NCBI GenBank assembly: GCA_900553815.1
Contig: USEY01000009.1
Location: forward strand, 1 to 64,000
DNA: 64,000 nucleotides
DNA from: an uncultured Bacteroides sp.
GTDB taxonomy: Bacteria; Bacteroidota; Bacteroidia; Bacteroidales; Bacteroidaceae
Direction of reading: 5' to 3'
The first letter of the stretch is position 1. Every line of letters begins with the position of its first letter. Below the pieces are notes generated by a model. The model ran no database searches and was not told the DNA's origin. It worked only from the letters and a program-made list of their open reading frames with translations. Shown here in pieces: positions 1 through 7,255 of this stretch. The translations under genes were made by a program, and so were the position numbers.

Positions 1-598
1 ATCGCATAATCAGGAAGAAAATTTCAACAATAACAAATTTTAAGAGACACTAGTGCTTAAATTATAATATTAGTTTGCAAATGTAAAGTAGAATTCGTTA
101 GAATGGGTATATTGGTATAATATTCTATTCGTATGTCTTTTTATAGAGACTTGCAAAGAAATAATGCAAAAAAAAGAGTAATACCTTTGTTAGCTATTAA
201 AATTATATTATATTTGCGTTCGTTATCATTAGAAATACCCGGGATGTACATGAAAGAGTGAATGGGTGGGAGTCAGCTTCCCTTTCTATTTGGCGCATGT
301 GCTAGACTTGTGATACTAAAGGAAAATATAATGTTATTGAATCTATTTTGAGTGTGCTGACGGAATTTAAATGTTACTACTTATCAAATTGTTAGCCAAT
401 AGGGCATGCAATGTCCTGTAAAGGTTTCCTTAATTGAGAATGATGAAAGAAGCTTGATCTGCGTGCTATACGCGGATATCTCTTAAAATTAGGATTAACG
501 GTTACTAACCGCTGAATTCGATGATAACTACATGAAAGACATCCTGTTGCTCCACTTGCTCACAGCAATAAGGAATAATCCCTAAAGTTTTTAATAGT
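1..598. other. Gene-free upstream region and long leader
   Basis: No convincing coding frame is seen on either strand. Bases 1-185 are AT-rich without recognisable structure. A promoter lies at 186-216, so roughly 222-598 would be a transcribed leader of about 375 bases for the BACON lipoprotein. Short complementary stretches occur in it (for example around 461-475), but no known riboswitch or RNA family was recognised. Confidence 0.5.
186..216 (+). promoter_or_regulatory. Bacteroides-type promoter upstream of the BACON lipoprotein
   Basis: TTTG at 186-189, a 19-base spacer and TATATTTG at 209-216 match the Bacteroides primary sigma consensus (TTTG, 19-21 bases, TAnnTTTG) exactly. A second TAnnTTTG match (TACCTTTG, 182-189) overlaps the -33 box. 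The predicted start near 222 leaves a leader of about 375 bases before the ATG at 599. Confidence 0.6.
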
Positions 599-2248
599 AT
601 GAAAACAAAATTTCAATTCCTTTTGTGGTTATTTGCCATAGTTCCCCTTGCATTTATATCTTGCGGCGATGATGAGACTATTATAGAAGATACAACACTT
701 GAAACCTCTGTGGCTTCGGTTACTTTTACTAAGGATGGAGGCGATCAAAGCATTACGATTACTACCAATGCTGCTAAATGGATTGCTTCTTCTCCGGTTG
801 AAGGAGCATGGTTGACTTTGACTGCCAACGGTGATCAGTTAAGTGTAAAGGCTGCTGCCAATCAGGAAGGAGTCGACCGTAAAAGTTATATTTTGATTAA
901 TGCTGGCAATACTGCAGCTAAGGTTGAGGTGATGCAAAGTGCAGGAGATGCCACATTATTCCTTGGAACAGAATCTTTGAGTTTCCTTAATGTGAACGCA
1001 GAGTCTCGTGTAGACGTTGTTAGCAGTGGTGATATTACGGTTGAAGCTGATGCTGACTGGATTAGCGTAGACTATCAGCCGGGGGCAGACTTCTTTACTA
1101 TTGGTGTGACCCCTACAAGTGGAACAGAAGCACGTGCAGGTAAAGTAATAGTAACCTGCGGAACGGCAATAAAGGAAATTGCTGTTAACCAAGATGTTGT
1201 TGTCCTTCCGTTCTTTGGTAAGAGCAATGAATCATCAATCATGAAGATGATGGAATTTGAAGAGGCACGTGGCTGTAAAGTAATGACATTGCCCGATGGA
1301 CTGTTTAATACTGCATATTACTATATGTCACCGGATCCTAACTTCCCGCAATTGGGTTATGCAGGTGATATTACAGGCGACTATTCACAGGGTATTACAG
1401 CTACAGCCAATCTGGAACTGGAGAATGCTATTATTGCAGCTATTGAGAAAAACGGATTTGTATTGAGTGGTGGAGTTTACACACATGAAGTATACCCCTA
1501 TGCGCTCAGTGTAACTAAAGCGAGTGATGGTATCACGGTTCTGTCTACTTATAACCCTATTCAGGACAAAGCTTATCCTACATTTGAAACTCTGCCGATG
1601 AAAGAACCGCAAATGGGTTGGACTCCATGTGTTGAAGTTGGTGTTCATGGCGCTAAATATGAAGAGGTAGTAGCTCCTTGGGAGGCAGAGAATGCAGGTA
1701 CTTTTGTTGAAGCGATGAGTACATATCCTGCAACAGGTGATTTTGCCTGGTTTGATATGAGTGAAGAAGTAAGAAAGACCGGACTTTATGCACGTTCTTA
1801 TTGGATTTATCATGACCAAGGAGATATGCCTGTTTCTCCTGATTATGAGTATTTCGGAGAACTCAGTTCGGCTCGTGCAATTTACTCTAATGTAGAGTTG
1901 GCATACTGGACTCCTGATGGTTCTCAGTACTTCATGACGAAAGAATTTACTTCGTTGCTGGAACAAGAAGGATTTGTATATCTACAGTCAAGCCAAGGTT
2001 ATGAATTCTACGTTTTGCCTAATGAAGAAAAAGGTTATTGGGACGTACTCGCTTTTGGTCCGGCAGCGTTTACTGATGTACTTGATGGACAGCCTATTAT
2101 TGATATTCAAACATTCAAGTGGCAAATTCAGGCAAGTTCTGTAGCTTCTGTGATTACCAATAAAGATTTACTTGTTAAGACGATCACTGGTATGACGAAG
2201 GTATTGCTTCGCAATGAAAAGAGCCAAACGATTCATCGCATTAAGTAA
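599..2248 (+). CDS. BACON-domain surface lipoprotein
   Basis: The product has 549 residues. A short hydrophobic signal peptide ends in a lipobox (AFISC, Cys about residue 22), so the protein is probably lipid-anchored in the outer membrane. Two tandem BACON-type beta-sandwich repeats follow (about 33-115 and 117-198), each with the usual 'W(I/L)' and 'V.Q' pattern; BACON domains are known in Bacteroidetes as putative carbohydrate- or mucin-binding modules. The remaining 350 residues contain paired 'Y...P..F' segments and aromatic patches and were not assigned to a family. The gene stands alone: a promoter lies far upstream and a strong terminator follows. No catalytic motif is visible, so a binding or adhesion role is inferred rather than shown. 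Confidence 0.85.
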   Translation: MKTKFQFLLWLFAIVPLAFISCGDDETIIEDTTLETSVASVTFTKDGGDQSITITTNAAKWIASSPVEGAWLTLTANGDQLSVKAAANQEGVDRKSYILINAGNTAAKVEVMQSAGDATLFLGTESLSFLNVNAESRVDVVSSGDITVEADADWISVDYQPGADFFTIGVTPTSGTEARAGKVIVTCGTAIKEIAVNQDVVVLPFFGKSNESSIMKMMEFEEARGCKVMTLPDGLFNTAYYYMSPDPNFPQLGYAGDITGDYSQGITATANLELENAIIAAIEKNGFVLSGGVYTHEVYPYALSVTKASDGITVLSTYNPIQDKAYPTFETLPMKEPQMGWTPCVEVGVHGAKYEEVVAPWEAENAGTFVEAMSTYPATGDFAWFDMSEEVRKTGLYARSYWIYHDQGDMPVSPDYEYFGELSSARAIYSNVELAYWTPDGSQYFMTKEFTSLLEQEGFVYLQSSQGYEFYVLPNEEKGYWDVLAFGPAAFTDVLDGQPIIDIQTFKWQIQASSVASVITNKDLLVKTITGMTKVLLRNEKSQTIHRIK

Positions 2249-2287
2249 AGAAAGTTATTAGGTTATCAATAAGAACTCATAAAATTC

Positions 2288-2337
2288 ACACTCCCTTTCC
2301 ATGTCTTTCAGGCATATCCGAGAGGGAGTGTATTTTT
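2288..2337 (+). terminator. Rho-independent terminator after the BACON lipoprotein
   Basis: Perfect 9-base arms ACACTCCCT (2288-2296) and AGGGAGTGT (2323-2331) are followed by ATTTTTTC. It separates the BACON gene from the protease gene. Confidence 0.8.
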
Positions 2338-2362
2338 TCAAATTATTATAAACTCCAATTCT

Positions 2363-5086
2363 ATGAAAAAGTTCCTACTCTATATGTTAGGAGGCGTCTT
2401 GTTGGGCGGTTGTGCTCAAGATAGCTTTACGGATACTCCTCCAGACTCTAAGGCTGTAGCTGCTACAGGGACATCACTCAACCAACAAGGTATACCTGGC
2501 ATTGCTCATGTGAAAGTAAAAAATGATATACTGTCTGAAATTAAAAAAATATCTCCCAATGGGGTAACTTTGCAGAGTGCCCCCTCTTTGTTAGCCAATA
2601 CTTTGCATAGTATTCAGGCAACTGATTTACGTCCACTATTCCATATTGACCCACGTTTTGAGAAACGTATGCGTCGTGAAGGTCTGGACTGTTGGTATGA
2701 AGTAAAGTTTGATGAAAGGCAAGACTTGCAGCAGATTCTTACCACATTAAGTCAAACGAATCTTTTTACTATAGTTGAGCCCGTATTTGCAACCAGTATT
2801 CCGACAGTCAAAGTCGGTTCAGCTTTTTCTCTTGAGGCTCCTGCTGCTACAGATGATGAGCAGGATTTACCTTTTGATGATCCTATGCTAACGAAACAAT
2901 GGCATTATAAAAATTTTGGAACTACCCCTAAATCTGTTGCAGGAGCTGATATTAATCTTTTTGAAGCTTGGAAAACTGAGACAGGAAAACCTAATGTGAT
3001 TGTCGCTATTGTGGATGGTGGTATAGATGTAACCCATGAAGACTTGGTTGACAATCTATGGATAAATGAGGGAGAAATTCCAGGAAATGGCATTGATGAT
3101 GATGGAAACGGCTATATAGATGATGTATATGGTTGGAACTTTGTATCGAATAAAGGTGAAATTACATTGGATGAAGCAGGACATGGTACGCATGTGGCTG
3201 GTACTGTGGCCGCTCGCAACAACAATGGCATTGGTGTAGGCGGTGTAGCAGGTGGTGATGGAACACCGGGTTCGGGCGCGCGGCTTATGAGTTGCCAGAA
3301 GTTTGAGGATAACCTGGGTGTAACAGCCGAAGATGCATTTGTGTATAGTGCGAATAATGGTGCCGTTATTAGTCAGAACTCTTGGGGATATGAGTATCCG
3401 GGGCCGGGTTATCTGCCCTCCAGTGTGAAGGCTGCTATTGATTATTTTATTAAATATGCAGGTTGCGACAATGACGGAAACCAATTGCCTGATTCTCCTA
3501 TGAAAGGTGGCGTTGTAATTTTTGCTGCAGGTAATGACGGAGAAGATTATTTGAGTTATCCTGGGGCATACGAAGCGACCATAGCGGTATCTGCTATGGC
3601 ACCCGACTGGAAGAGCTCATATTATACCAACCGTGGAGATTGGGTTGATATCATGGCTCCGGGAGGTGATGAATACTATCCGTCGGGTATGGTATACAGT
3701 ACACTGCCTGAGGTTATTTATGGTACAGGAAGGAAATACGGATATATGCAGGGTACTTCTATGGCTTGTCCTCATGTTTCCGGTATTGCAGCTTTGGTCG
3801 TGTCACATTTTGGTGGACAAGGCTTTACTAACGAGGATCTGAAAGCGCGTTTGTTAGGCTCTTTGCGCCCAGAAAATATCGATGCTCATAATCCTGAATA
3901 TGCCGGACGTCTGGGAGTAGGATATATTGATGCGGCAAGTACCTTTGCTGTTAATCAGAATAAGAAACCTGGTGATGTGACTGATCTTACAGCTCAGCCA
4001 GGTTATGCATCAGTACAATTGTCTTGGAGTGCTGTAGCGGATGAGGATGATGGTAGTCCTGTTAAGTATCAGGTTTATTATTCAGACCAAGTAATGACTG
4101 CAGGTAATTATAAGTCAAACTCTTCACTGACCGTCAATGCTATAGGTGTCGAGCCTGGTGAAAAGATAGATTGTACGGTTGGTGACCTGAAGGAGAATAC
4201 TACTTATTATGTTGCTGTTATCGCAATCGACCGCTGGGGATTGGAATCAGGCTTCAAGTCATACAGTTTCAGCACATTGAAGAATGATCCTCCTGTTATT
4301 GAAGGTATCCCCGAAACTCTGATACGCGTCAGTGGAGTTGAAAAGCAACAATTCAGTGTGACCATATCTGACCCGAACGGCCATAATTTGACTTATAAGT
4401 TGTCTGGCGAAACTAGAGGTGTATCGGCAACTAGAAAAGAGAATACCTTAGACTTCACGATTCGTGCTGTAGCACCTATCAGTGAGACGCCTTATGAAAT
4501 AGAACTGACTGTAACTGATGAACTGGGTGCTTCTACTACTGCCATCATTCAATTTGAAGTGTATAAGTATCAGGCTCCAGCTATTATTAATAGTTTCCAG
4601 GATTTACTGACAACTCCCAATAGCCAGCAGAGTTATGATCTTGGTCAATATTTCACGGGCTCTGACCTTTCATTTGCTGCTCAGTCTTCCAACGAAGAGG
4701 TTGTAGCTGCCTCCATACAGGGCACTACGCTTAACGTGACAGCCAAGAAACAAGGTGAGGGTATTGTTACTGTTACGGCAAATAGCGGTAACGAGTCTTT
4801 ACAAAGCACCATGAGGGTACGTATTGTAGAAAATACTGATGAACTGGTATATCAGGTATATCCGCTTCCGGCTACTACACAGCTCAACATTCTGCTTAAT
4901 CCTCTTGTTACTAAAGCCGATGTTAGCATACGTACATTGTTTGGCGAAGAAGTGTTCAGTAACCTCTACAACGTAACCAAGTTGCAACCGATTAATATTA
5001 ACGTTCAACGGCTTGCGGCTGGTACCTATACCTTAGTGGTGAAGACATCGAAGGGTACTTATAAGAAGACGTTTGTAAAACAATAA
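2363..5086 (+). CDS. Subtilisin-like (S8) protease lipoprotein with T9SS-like C-terminal domain
   Basis: The product has 907 residues. The signal peptide ends in a lipobox (LLGGC, Cys17). A propeptide-like segment of about 150 residues precedes the S8 catalytic domain, where the triad is visible: Asp218 in 'VDGGID', His274 in 'GHGTHVAG' and Ser466 in 'GTSMACPH', plus oxyanion Asn391 in 'AAGND'. A fibronectin type III domain follows (about 535-640), then cadherin/Ig-like repeats. The last 75 residues ('YPLPATTQLNI...GTYTLVV...KTFVKQ') strongly resemble type A sorting domains of the type IX secretion system. A lipobox together with such a domain is unusual. The next gene, 16 bases downstream, encodes a PorV/PorQ-like barrel, so the two probably act together at the cell surface. 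Target proteins are unknown. Confidence 0.9.
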   Translation: MKKFLLYMLGGVLLGGCAQDSFTDTPPDSKAVAATGTSLNQQGIPGIAHVKVKNDILSEIKKISPNGVTLQSAPSLLANTLHSIQATDLRPLFHIDPRFEKRMRREGLDCWYEVKFDERQDLQQILTTLSQTNLFTIVEPVFATSIPTVKVGSAFSLEAPAATDDEQDLPFDDPMLTKQWHYKNFGTTPKSVAGADINLFEAWKTETGKPNVIVAIVDGGIDVTHEDLVDNLWINEGEIPGNGIDDDGNGYIDDVYGWNFVSNKGEITLDEAGHGTHVAGTVAARNNNGIGVGGVAGGDGTPGSGARLMSCQKFEDNLGVTAEDAFVYSANNGAVISQNSWGYEYPGPGYLPSSVKAAIDYFIKYAGCDNDGNQLPDSPMKGGVVIFAAGNDGEDYLSYPGAYEATIAVSAMAPDWKSSYYTNRGDWVDIMAPGGDEYYPSGMVYSTLPEVIYGTGRKYGYMQGTSMACPHVSGIAALVVSHFGGQGFTNEDLKARLLGSLRPENIDAHNPEYAGRLGVGYIDAASTFAVNQNKKPGDVTDLTAQPGYASVQLSWSAVADEDDGSPVKYQVYYSDQVMTAGNYKSNSSLTVNAIGVEPGEKIDCTVGDLKENTTYYVAVIAIDRWGLESGFKSYSFSTLKNDPPVIEGIPETLIRVSGVEKQQFSVTISDPNGHNLTYKLSGETRGVSATRKENTLDFTIRAVAPISETPYEIELTVTDELGASTTAIIQFEVYKYQAPAIINSFQDLLTTPNSQQSYDLGQYFTGSDLSFAAQSSNEEVVAASIQGTTLNVTAKKQGEGIVTVTANSGNESLQSTMRVRIVENTDELVYQVYPLPATTQLNILLNPLVTKADVSIRTLFGEEVFSNLYNVTKLQPININVQRLAAGTYTLVVKTSKGTYKKTFVKQ

Positions 5087-5102
5087 CCAATACACAGCAT
5101 TT

Positions 5103-6032
5103 ATGAAATTGAAACATATACTCATCGCAGCTTTGTTGGCTGCTCCGTTGATGGCCAACGGGCAAAGCCGTTCGCTGCCTATTCTGGAGATTTATCCAGA
5201 TGCATGTGCGGCAGGTATGGGAGGCAACCAATATGGAGAGTCCAAGACCATGCTGACTTATACCAATCCTACTTCGTTGCTTTATGAGAAGGCCAAGTGG
5301 AATGTATCGGCTACTACACAAATCTATCCGAAGTCAGAAGATGATGTTGGTCGCTTGATGTTTTATGGGGCTTCTGTTTCACGTCGGTTTGGTGTGCATG
5401 GCATACATGCCGGTTTCCGTTATTTGGGGGGGTATGATATACCTGTAGATGAGGGTAAAAATCTGAAACCTGCTGATTGGACTGTCGATTTGGCTTACTC
5501 CATACGTTTTTTAGACCATTTCTCGGCCAGTGTGGGAGCGTCACTGGTTCACAGCAAAGTAGTACAGGAAGCCAATACAGTGGCATTCAATGTAGCTGCT
5601 TATTATCGTAATACTTTCAATATGGGTGTAGCTGCCGATTATGTAGTAGGCATTAATGCAGCCAATATGGGACCTAATCTGGACTACGGAAAGGGATATA
5701 AACAGTCTAAGCTGCCTGCTAATTATGGTGCAGGTGGAGAGGTGGGCATGAATTTCAATGAGGCTCACAGACTGAATATATCACTTGCTGCGCAGTATTA
5801 CTATTTCCCAACCAATGCCGACATGTTTACAGGCAATATAGGTGCAGAATATACTTTCCTGGATATGGTTTCTGTACGTGGAGGTTATTCCTATGCGCAG
5901 CACGATTATTGTCATGCTTCCATGGGTGCGGGTGTAGCTCTTGGAAATATCCATCTTGACGCTGCATTCTTGCTTGGATTGGGTGGAAATGATGTAAACC
6001 AGACAATGATCTCTCTTGGTATCAATTTCTGA
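5103..6032 (+). CDS. PorV/PorQ-like outer-membrane beta-barrel protein
   Basis: The product has 309 residues with a cleavable signal peptide (about 1-20, 'LMANGQS'). The sequence is rich in alternating amphipathic strands with aromatic girdles, 'GM.GN.YGESKTM..YTNPTSL' near the N-terminus and a terminal strand ending in Phe ('MISLGINF'), all typical of outer-membrane barrels. The N-terminal 'AAGMGG...NPTSL' pattern resembles the PorV/PorQ/FadL-like family; PorV shuttles cargo in type IX secretion. The gene is 16 bases downstream of a protease bearing a T9SS-like C-terminal domain and is probably co-transcribed with it. A role in displaying or releasing the protease is inferred. Assignment to PorV rather than another small barrel family is uncertain. 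Confidence 0.65.
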   Translation: MKLKHILIAALLAAPLMANGQSRSLPILEIYPDACAAGMGGNQYGESKTMLTYTNPTSLLYEKAKWNVSATTQIYPKSEDDVGRLMFYGASVSRRFGVHGIHAGFRYLGGYDIPVDEGKNLKPADWTVDLAYSIRFLDHFSASVGASLVHSKVVQEANTVAFNVAAYYRNTFNMGVAADYVVGINAANMGPNLDYGKGYKQSKLPANYGAGGEVGMNFNEAHRLNISLAAQYYYFPTNADMFTGNIGAEYTFLDMVSVRGGYSYAQHDYCHASMGAGVALGNIHLDAAFLLGLGGNDVNQTMISLGINF

Positions 6033-6066
6033 TGATATAGCTTTGATTTTTATTGCATCATGTAGG

Positions 6067-6097
6067 AGCTGCTTCCCAAGGGAAGCAGCTTTCTTTT
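6067..6097 (+). terminator. Terminator after the protease/barrel operon
   Basis: Perfect 11-base arms AGCTGCTTCCC (6067-6077) and GGGAAGCAGCT (6080-6090) have a two-base loop and are followed by TTCTTTTTG. Confidence 0.85.
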
Positions 6098-6502
6098 TGT
6101 TTCTGTTTGCCATTATTCTGCATGCTGTTTCTTGTTTGTGCTCACACTCGATTCTTGTTATTTCCCGCTTGGTCCATGTGTTTAATGTTCAATAAGCTCA
6201 ATATAGTATGTTCAATGCAATTCTTTTATGACCGTGTTACCTAAGTGCTTTGATTGTTGGCAGGAGAGCGAACGAGAAATTCTTTGCCGTGAATGAAAAA
6301 TCTTGGAATCGGAGTTCAATGATATTTTGTCTGTCAAGTGCTATATGTTGCATGAATTATGCCTACATTTGCATGCCGGCCGTCATTCGTTTGTGCATAT
6401 ATTCCACATTTCCGATGGTGGTTCACATCAGATCTTTCCATCGCTCTCAATATCCAGTGAGCAGATGGACTAAACAATTTGTATAACCAATATTTTCACT
6501 AT
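6098..6502. other. Intergenic region without convincing gene
   Basis: Only short frames with Bacteroides-atypical, Cys/Met-rich translations occur here and none was accepted. A lone TACATTTG (6364-6371) matches the -7 consensus, but no proper -33 box is present. It could serve the flavin-binding protein gene that follows. Confidence 0.4.
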
Positions 6503-6982
6503 ATGAAGACCATATCCATTACAGACAAACAGGAGATTGAAAGTATTATCCGCAGTTGCCCTTATTGTATGGTGGGCATTACCGACCAAGATGGTCATCC
6601 TTATGTGCTGCCCATGAACTTTGCCTATGAGGACGGCATCGTTTACCTGCACTCAGGTCCTACGGGCAGTAAGCTTGATATGCTGGAACACCAGCCATAC
6701 GTGTGCATTACCTTTTGCAGCGGACATGAATTGGTGTATATGCACCAGCAGGTAGCATGCAGCTACAGCATGAAGTCCAAGAGCGTGATGTGTCGCGGAA
6801 AGGTGCAGTTCATCGAAGATATGGACGAGAAGCACCGCATTCTGATGCTGCTTATGCGCCACTATACGGACTATCCCTGTACCTGTTCGGAGCCGGCCGT
6901 GCGTAATGTCAAAATATGGCGGGTAGAACCTGATATGATATCAGCCCGTTCCTTCGGACTTAGACCCAGTGAGGTCAGATAA
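6503..6982 (+). CDS. PNPOx/NimA-like flavin-binding split-barrel protein
   Basis: The product has 159 residues from the ATG at 6503 (MKTISITDK); an in-frame upstream ATG at 6479 would add eight residues without family resemblance. The protein follows the small pyridoxamine-phosphate-oxidase-like FMN-binding split-barrel pattern: 'MVGITDQDGHPYVLPMNFAY', then 'YLHSG..GSKLDML' and 'VCITF', as in the NimA-related group. The C-terminal 'WRVEPDMISARSFG' also fits. Relatives bind FMN, and some Nim proteins reduce 5-nitroimidazoles, but most genomic members have unknown substrates and resistance should not be inferred. The protein is cytoplasmic with no signal peptide. It is a single gene that converges on the GH51/GH43-GH97 operon across a long inverted repeat. 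Confidence 0.8.
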   Translation: MKTISITDKQEIESIIRSCPYCMVGITDQDGHPYVLPMNFAYEDGIVYLHSGPTGSKLDMLEHQPYVCITFCSGHELVYMHQQVACSYSMKSKSVMCRGKVQFIEDMDEKHRILMLLMRHYTDYPCTCSEPAVRNVKIWRVEPDMISARSFGLRPSEVR

Positions 6983-7018
6983 GCTTTGGTGGAGGCGGTA
7001 CGCCTTGCTGAAACAAAT

Positions 7019-7223
7019 AAGGGGGCGTGTCAGAATGAGAGTAAATCTATCTAACTCCCCTCCTTCTGGAAGGAGGGGTGCCCAACGGGCGGGGTGGTAG
7101 GTAGTCGTGATAATTTGTATATCAGAACTGTATGCTTATACCTACCACCTCCCCCTATCGGGGACTCCTCCTTCCAGAAGGAGGAGAGTTTCAGATTCTT
7201 TCATTCTGACACGCTCCCTTTTT
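7019..7223. repeat. Approximately 205-base imperfect inverted repeat
   Basis: The outer arms GGGCGTGTCAGAATGA (7023 onward) and TCATTCTGACACGCTCCC (about 7200-7217) are complementary. Inner arms also pair: the 'AACTCCCCTCCTTCTGGAAG' segment near 7054 matches the segment ending 'AAGGAGGAGAGTT' near 7190, and GGTGGTAGGTA (7092-7102) matches TACCTACCACC (about 7140-7150). The element lies between convergent genes. It may be a mobile REP/MITE-like palindrome that also acts as a bidirectional terminator. Confidence 0.75.
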
Positions 7224-7255
7224 TATTCTTCATTAGCCAATTGCCGCCTGTTTCC

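Noticed and set aside
6250..6486. A 78-codon frame upstream of the PNPOx-like gene
   Set aside because: Cys/Met-rich translation, no family resemblance, overlaps the leader of the next gene.
6503..6982. Nitroimidazole resistance gene (nim)
   Set aside because: The fold pattern fits the wider PNPOx-like family; close identity to a known Nim protein cannot be claimed from the sequence alone.
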